A stretch of DNA of 64,000 bases from JBMDXB01 sp048594975. GTDB taxonomy: Bacteria > Acidobacteriota > Vicinamibacteria > Vicinamibacterales > 2-12-FULL-66-21. The stretch spans positions 310,001 to 374,000 of the forward strand of contig JBMDXQ010000090.1 of NCBI GenBank assembly GCA_048594975.1. Direction: 5' to 3'. Positions within the stretch are counted from its first letter, which is position 1; each line of letters begins with the position of its first letter. The position numbers were made by a program, and so were the translations under genes. Below are positions 60,986-64,000 of the stretch, in pieces. The notes below the pieces were generated by a model. That model made no database searches. It was given only the letters and a program-made list of their open reading frames with translations, and had not been told where the DNA came from.

Positions 60986-62218
60986 TTACTGGGCCTTGAG
61001 GTTGTACGCGTAGATCGTGTCCTGGTCGCGCAGGTAGAGGAGCCCGTTCGCCAGGATGGGGTGGCTCCACGTCGGCAGCGACGAGGTGCGCCGGATACGG
61101 AAACGGCCGTGCTCGCGGTAGGCCGACGGGTTCGCCTCCGCCAGCCCGACGTGGCCTTCCTCGCTGTACAGGTAGAGCCGGTCGTCCGCGAAGATGACCG
61201 ATCCCTTCCCCACGCTGCGGTCCCGCCAGGCGACCTGCCCGGTGTCGAAGCGCATTGCGGTCAGGATCGCGTCGGAGAACCCGTAGAGATGATCGCCGAC
61301 CAGCACCGAGCTCGCGTGGTGGTTGCGCATCTCCCGCGTGAAATATACCTCGCGCGCGCCCTTGCCGCCCGGCGTCAGCTCGAGCAGGGCGGCGCCGGTG
61401 CCGTACGCGGACGACAGGAACACGTGGTTGCCGCGAACGATCGGGGTTGCGATGTTGGCCGTCCGGTTCGCCACCTGGTTGTAGCTCCAGAGCACCGATC
61501 CATCGTCGACCTTCACGCCGAGCGCGCGCTCGGCGGTGAAGAAGATCGCCTGGCGGACACCGCCGATGTCCATGATAACGCCCGACGAGTAGCCGGGTTC
61601 GTCGCTCTGCGTCTTCCAGATCACCGAGCCGTCCTTCTTCCGCAGCGCCACGATCGACGCGTTCCGCCCGCCGGCGTTGACCAGCACGCGATCGGCGAGC
61701 ACCAGCGGCGACTCGCTGAGGCCCCAGTTGATGTTCGAGCCCCCGAACTGCTGGAGCACGTTCACCTTCCAGATCGTCTTGCCGGTGCCGGCATCGAGCG
61801 CGCTCAGGTCGCCGCTGGCACCGTAGGCGTACAGCTGAGCGCCGTCAACGGTGGGCGTCGCACGCGGGCCGTCGCCGCGACTGTTACTGAAGCGCCGGCC
61901 GTGCTCGACCTCCCAGAGCTTCTTGCCGGTGGCGGGGTCGAACGCCATCACGTACTCGGTACCGCCGCGCGCGCCCATCGTGTACAGCTTTCCGTTCGCC
62001 GCTGAGAACGACGAGTAGCCCTCGCCGGCCCCCGTCGCTGTCCACGCCAGCGATGGTCCTCCTTGCGGCCATGTCTTGAGCAGCCCGCGCTCGGCCGAGA
62101 TGCCGTCGCGCTGCGGTCCGCGCCACTGGGGCCAGTCGTCCGGCGCGCGTGAGGAAACGCCGGCCGACAGGGCCAGGCAGGTGAGGACGACGACGACCGG
62201 GACGCTCATCCGCTTCAT
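60986..62218 (-). CDS. Exported PQQ-like beta-propeller (WD40-like) protein
   Basis: The 410-aa product has a signal peptide (VPVVVVLTCLALSAGVSS) and then WPQWRGPQRDGIS, the usual start of planctomycete and acidobacterial PQQ-repeat proteins. Blades follow with the motif AxDxxTGKxxW (FDPATGKKLWEV, LDAGTGKTIWKV). These proteins usually lack PQQ and act as extracytoplasmic scaffolds. ATG 62218 has CCGGAG six bases upstream; an in-frame GTG two codons earlier is less likely. No neighbour explains its role. Confidence 0.88.
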   Translation of the reverse strand: MKRMSVPVVVVLTCLALSAGVSSRAPDDWPQWRGPQRDGISAERGLLKTWPQGGPSLAWTATGAGEGYSSFSAANGKLYTMGARGGTEYVMAFDPATGKKLWEVEHGRRFSNSRGDGPRATPTVDGAQLYAYGASGDLSALDAGTGKTIWKVNVLQQFGGSNINWGLSESPLVLADRVLVNAGGRNASIVALRKKDGSVIWKTQSDEPGYSSGVIMDIGGVRQAIFFTAERALGVKVDDGSVLWSYNQVANRTANIATPIVRGNHVFLSSAYGTGAALLELTPGGKGAREVYFTREMRNHHASSVLVGDHLYGFSDAILTAMRFDTGQVAWRDRSVGKGSVIFADDRLYLYSEEGHVGLAEANPSAYREHGRFRIRRTSSLPTWSHPILANGLLYLRDQDTIYAYNLKAQ

Positions 62219-62313
62219 AACCACTCCGGAGAAGAGATGCCGCTTAGACGCCGCACGAGCGTGGGCGGTTCTGGCGCGGGCGGAAGCAGCCCTGACGGCT
62301 GCGTGCAGCCAGT

Positions 62314-62801
62314 CTATTGGATCAACCGGACCCGCGTGAGGTCAATACGCTTCACCGGGGCCTCACCGTTGACCGGCGCCTTCTCGATCGCCTCGACCGC
62401 CGCCATCCCTTCGAGCACGGTCGAATGCCGTGTACTTGCCATCGAGCGAGCTGGCGCTGCCGAGGACGATGAAAAAAGGTGATCGGCCCGGCAGTTGTCT
62501 TCCAGCACGGTGCGGTAGCGCGCGAGCTCGGCGGCCGGTTCTGTCGAGAACGGATCCGGCTCCGCCGTCGCCCGCCCGTGCCGTATGCCTTCGCGTTCGC
62601 CGGGTCCTTCGAAAGCGCGTCGCCCCCTTGGACGATCCCGTGACGGATGATCCGGTGGAACACCGTCCTGTTATAGGCCCCCTCGCCTGCGAGCTTCATG
62701 AGGTAGCCGACGTGGTTGGGCGCGAGGTCCGGCCGCAGATCGATGACGAACGTGCCGGCGCTGGTGTTAACCACCGCCTGCTTGTTCGACAGGGCCGTCA
62801 A
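62314..62801 (-). pseudogene. Cyclophilin-type peptidyl-prolyl isomerase, broken by frameshifts
   Basis: The first 60 codons read as a normal cyclophilin (VVNTSAGTFVIDLRPDLAPNHV, AYNRTVFHRIIRHGIVQGGD). After KDPANAKAYGTGG the family sequence continues in another frame (AEPDPFSTEPAAEL), then in a third (FIVLGSASSLDGKYTAF), and finally back (VLEGMAAVEAIEKAP). At least three frameshifts show that the gene is dead, unless the assembly has errors here. Confidence 0.8.
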
Positions 62802-62833
62802 CGTGAGGGTCGTTGTGGAGGCTCTGGAGGTAG

Positions 62834-62928
62834 TAGCGCGAGCGTCAGGACGGCCGCCATCGTGAATCCCGGACTCCGCCTGAGACTCCTCGCGGTACCG
62901 TCAGGTCGCGACCGAGCGCCTCGATCAT
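62834..62928 (-). pseudogene. N-terminal ADOP permease remnant
   Basis: A start MIEALGRDL in one frame is followed, after a shift, by RSLRRSPGFTMAAVLTLAL in another. This is the start of the FtsX part of ADOP permeases. It stops where the cyclophilin relic begins. It is the second ADOP scrap in 5 kb. Confidence 0.65.
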
Positions 62929-62964
62929 GGACTGACTCTCGCCGCGCTCACGCTCGATCCGCTG

Positions 62965-64000
62965 CTATTCGTAGTGCAGCGCCTTGACCGGATCGAGCCG
63001 GGCGGCTCGAACCGCGGGGTACAGCCCGAACACCAGACCGACGGACACCGACACCGCAAAGGCGAGGACGATCGAGGTCGTCGTCACGATCGTGGACCAG
63101 CCGGCGAGCGAGCCAATCAGCTGCGAGAGGCCCACGCCAACCGCGACGCCGACCAGGCCGCCTGCGAGCGAGATGATCGTCGTCTCGATGAGGAACTGCC
63201 GGACGACGTCGCGGCGGCGCGCGCCGATCGCGCGGCGCACGCCGATTTCGCGCGTCCGTTCCATCACGCTGGCAAGCATGATGTTCATGATCCCGATGCC
63301 GCCGACGAGCAGCGAGATCGACGCGATCGCCACCATCACCATCTCGAAGATGCGCTGCGTCCGGCGCTGCTCGGCGAGCAGCTCCGCCGGCGAGACAATG
63401 CTGAAGTCCCCGGCCTCGCGGTGCGCCACGGTGAGCAGCCCGCGCACCAGCGCCGCCGCCGCCAGCACCTCCCCGCTCGCGCGCATCTGCAGGTAGATGC
63501 CGTCGATCTCGTCCTTCTGCCGGGAGTTGCCGTCCTCGAGCCGGAAGATGGCGGCATGCAGCGGCACGTAGATCACGTTGTTGCGATCCTGCGCCGGCAT
63601 GCCGCTCACCTCGGACTGCACGGTCAGCTGCGGCCCGGCCAGGCCGATCACCTGGAACCACTGGTCGTTGACCTTGACGAAGCGTCCGATCGGCTCGTCG
63701 GCGCCGAACAGCGATGCGGCCGCCGCCTCGCCGAGCACCGCCACCGGCGCCGCCGCCGCGGCTTCCTCCTCGTCGAAGAACCGGCCGGCAACGACCATCA
63801 GGTTGGCGATGGCGGGATAGCTCGTGCCCACCCCGTAGACGGTCGGCGGATCGCCCTGCGGCCGCGGCAGCAGCTTCGACGGCGTGAACCGCTTGCGGGG
63901 CGTCGAGGCGGTGACCCCCTCCAGGTTCGCCTGGATCATCCGGTAGTCCTGAAAGCTGAGGCCGGCCGAGAGCTTGCGGACCTTCTGCAGCGCCTGCGAA
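62965..64000 (-). CDS. MacB/FtsX-type ABC transporter permease (5' end outside window)
   Basis: The gene is partial: its start lies beyond the window. The visible part holds the periplasmic MacB core domain (YPAIANLMVVAGRFFDEEE, VAVLGEAAAASLFG, NVIYVPLHAAIFRL) and the FtsX domain with three membrane helices. The family signature MERTREIGVRRAIGARRRDVVRQFLIET and the tail YPAVRAARLDPVKALHYE are present. Such permeases work with an ATPase in exporting or sensing peptides, lipids or drugs. No ATPase gene is visible. Confidence 0.92.
   Translation of the reverse strand, partial: SQALQKVRKLSAGLSFQDYRMIQANLEGVTASTPRKRFTPSKLLPRPQGDPPTVYGVGTSYPAIANLMVVAGRFFDEEEAAAAAPVAVLGEAAAASLFGADEPIGRFVKVNDQWFQVIGLAGPQLTVQSEVSGMPAQDRNNVIYVPLHAAIFRLEDGNSRQKDEIDGIYLQMRASGEVLAAAALVRGLLTVAHREAGDFSIVSPAELLAEQRRTQRIFEMVMVAIASISLLVGGIGIMNIMLASVMERTREIGVRRAIGARRRDVVRQFLIETTIISLAGGLVGVAVGVGLSQLIGSLAGWSTIVTTTSIVLAFAVSVSVGLVFGLYPAVRAARLDPVKALHYE

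Overview
The window is about 64 kb of GC-rich DNA (roughly two thirds G+C) from a bacterium that is most likely an acidobacterium. The main clues are two remnants of the long 'acidobacterial' FtsX-type permease family (ADOP), one of them beside a PadR regulator, imperfect word-like repeats in the gaps between genes, and a mix of anaerobic redox genes. The phylum is inferred from gene content; there is no rRNA gene. No tRNA, CRISPR array, insertion sequence or integrase was seen.

Layout. (1) 1-2.3 kb: the end of an exported EF-hand protein, a metallothionein, a small Cys protein and a hydrogenase-type maturation protease. (2) 2.3-11 kb: pyruvate:ferredoxin oxidoreductase with a membrane Cys protein, a glycosyltransferase, and feoB-feoA with a NosL-like lipoprotein. 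(3) 11.3-22.8 kb, all on the minus strand: NrfH and NrfA (nitrite to ammonium), an OmpR-type two-component system, and two successive decaheme cytochrome + MtrB/PioB porin pairs. These pairs are electron conduits across the outer membrane, and a broken 3' copy of nrfA lies between them. (4) 23-33 kb: a radical SAM protein, an AAA+ activator with a GNAT gene, hemN-hemH-hemY, malic enzyme and a tetraheme cytochrome. (5) 32.7-41 kb: an ECF sigma factor, an RND efflux operon with a UspA gene, DUF2892 and TPR genes. (6) 41-57 kb: a second AAA+ activator with an NFU protein, an NtrC-type regulator, a lone receiver, a PAS kinase, two further UspA proteins, a PatZ-like acyl-CoA synthetase, DUF302, an alcohol dehydrogenase, a YbaK deacylase, a ZIP transporter and type III glutamine synthetase. 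(7) 57-64 kb: PadR regulators, permease fragments, DNA polymerase IV, a NYN/OST-HTH RNase-like protein, a PQQ-type propeller, a decayed cyclophilin and an FtsX permease that runs off the end.

The most interesting signal is regulatory. Many genes in regions 2 and 4-6 are preceded by sigma-54 -24/-12 elements (TGGCAC-N5-TTGC), several of them exact or one base off. Most of these have a recurring palindrome of the type GCGGAWWTCCGSCG some 40-95 bp upstream of the predicted transcription start. Two activators in the window (24397-25446 and 41528-42559) have no sensor domain but carry a Cys cluster between the AAA+ core and the helix-turn-helix, at the place where oxygen-sensitive NifA carries its cysteines. 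The simplest reading is an undescribed redox- or oxygen-responsive sigma-54 regulon covering iron uptake, heme synthesis, pyruvate and malate metabolism, Fe-S assembly, stress proteins and a probable small RNA (41161-41322). This reading rests on visual pattern matching only; no search was run.
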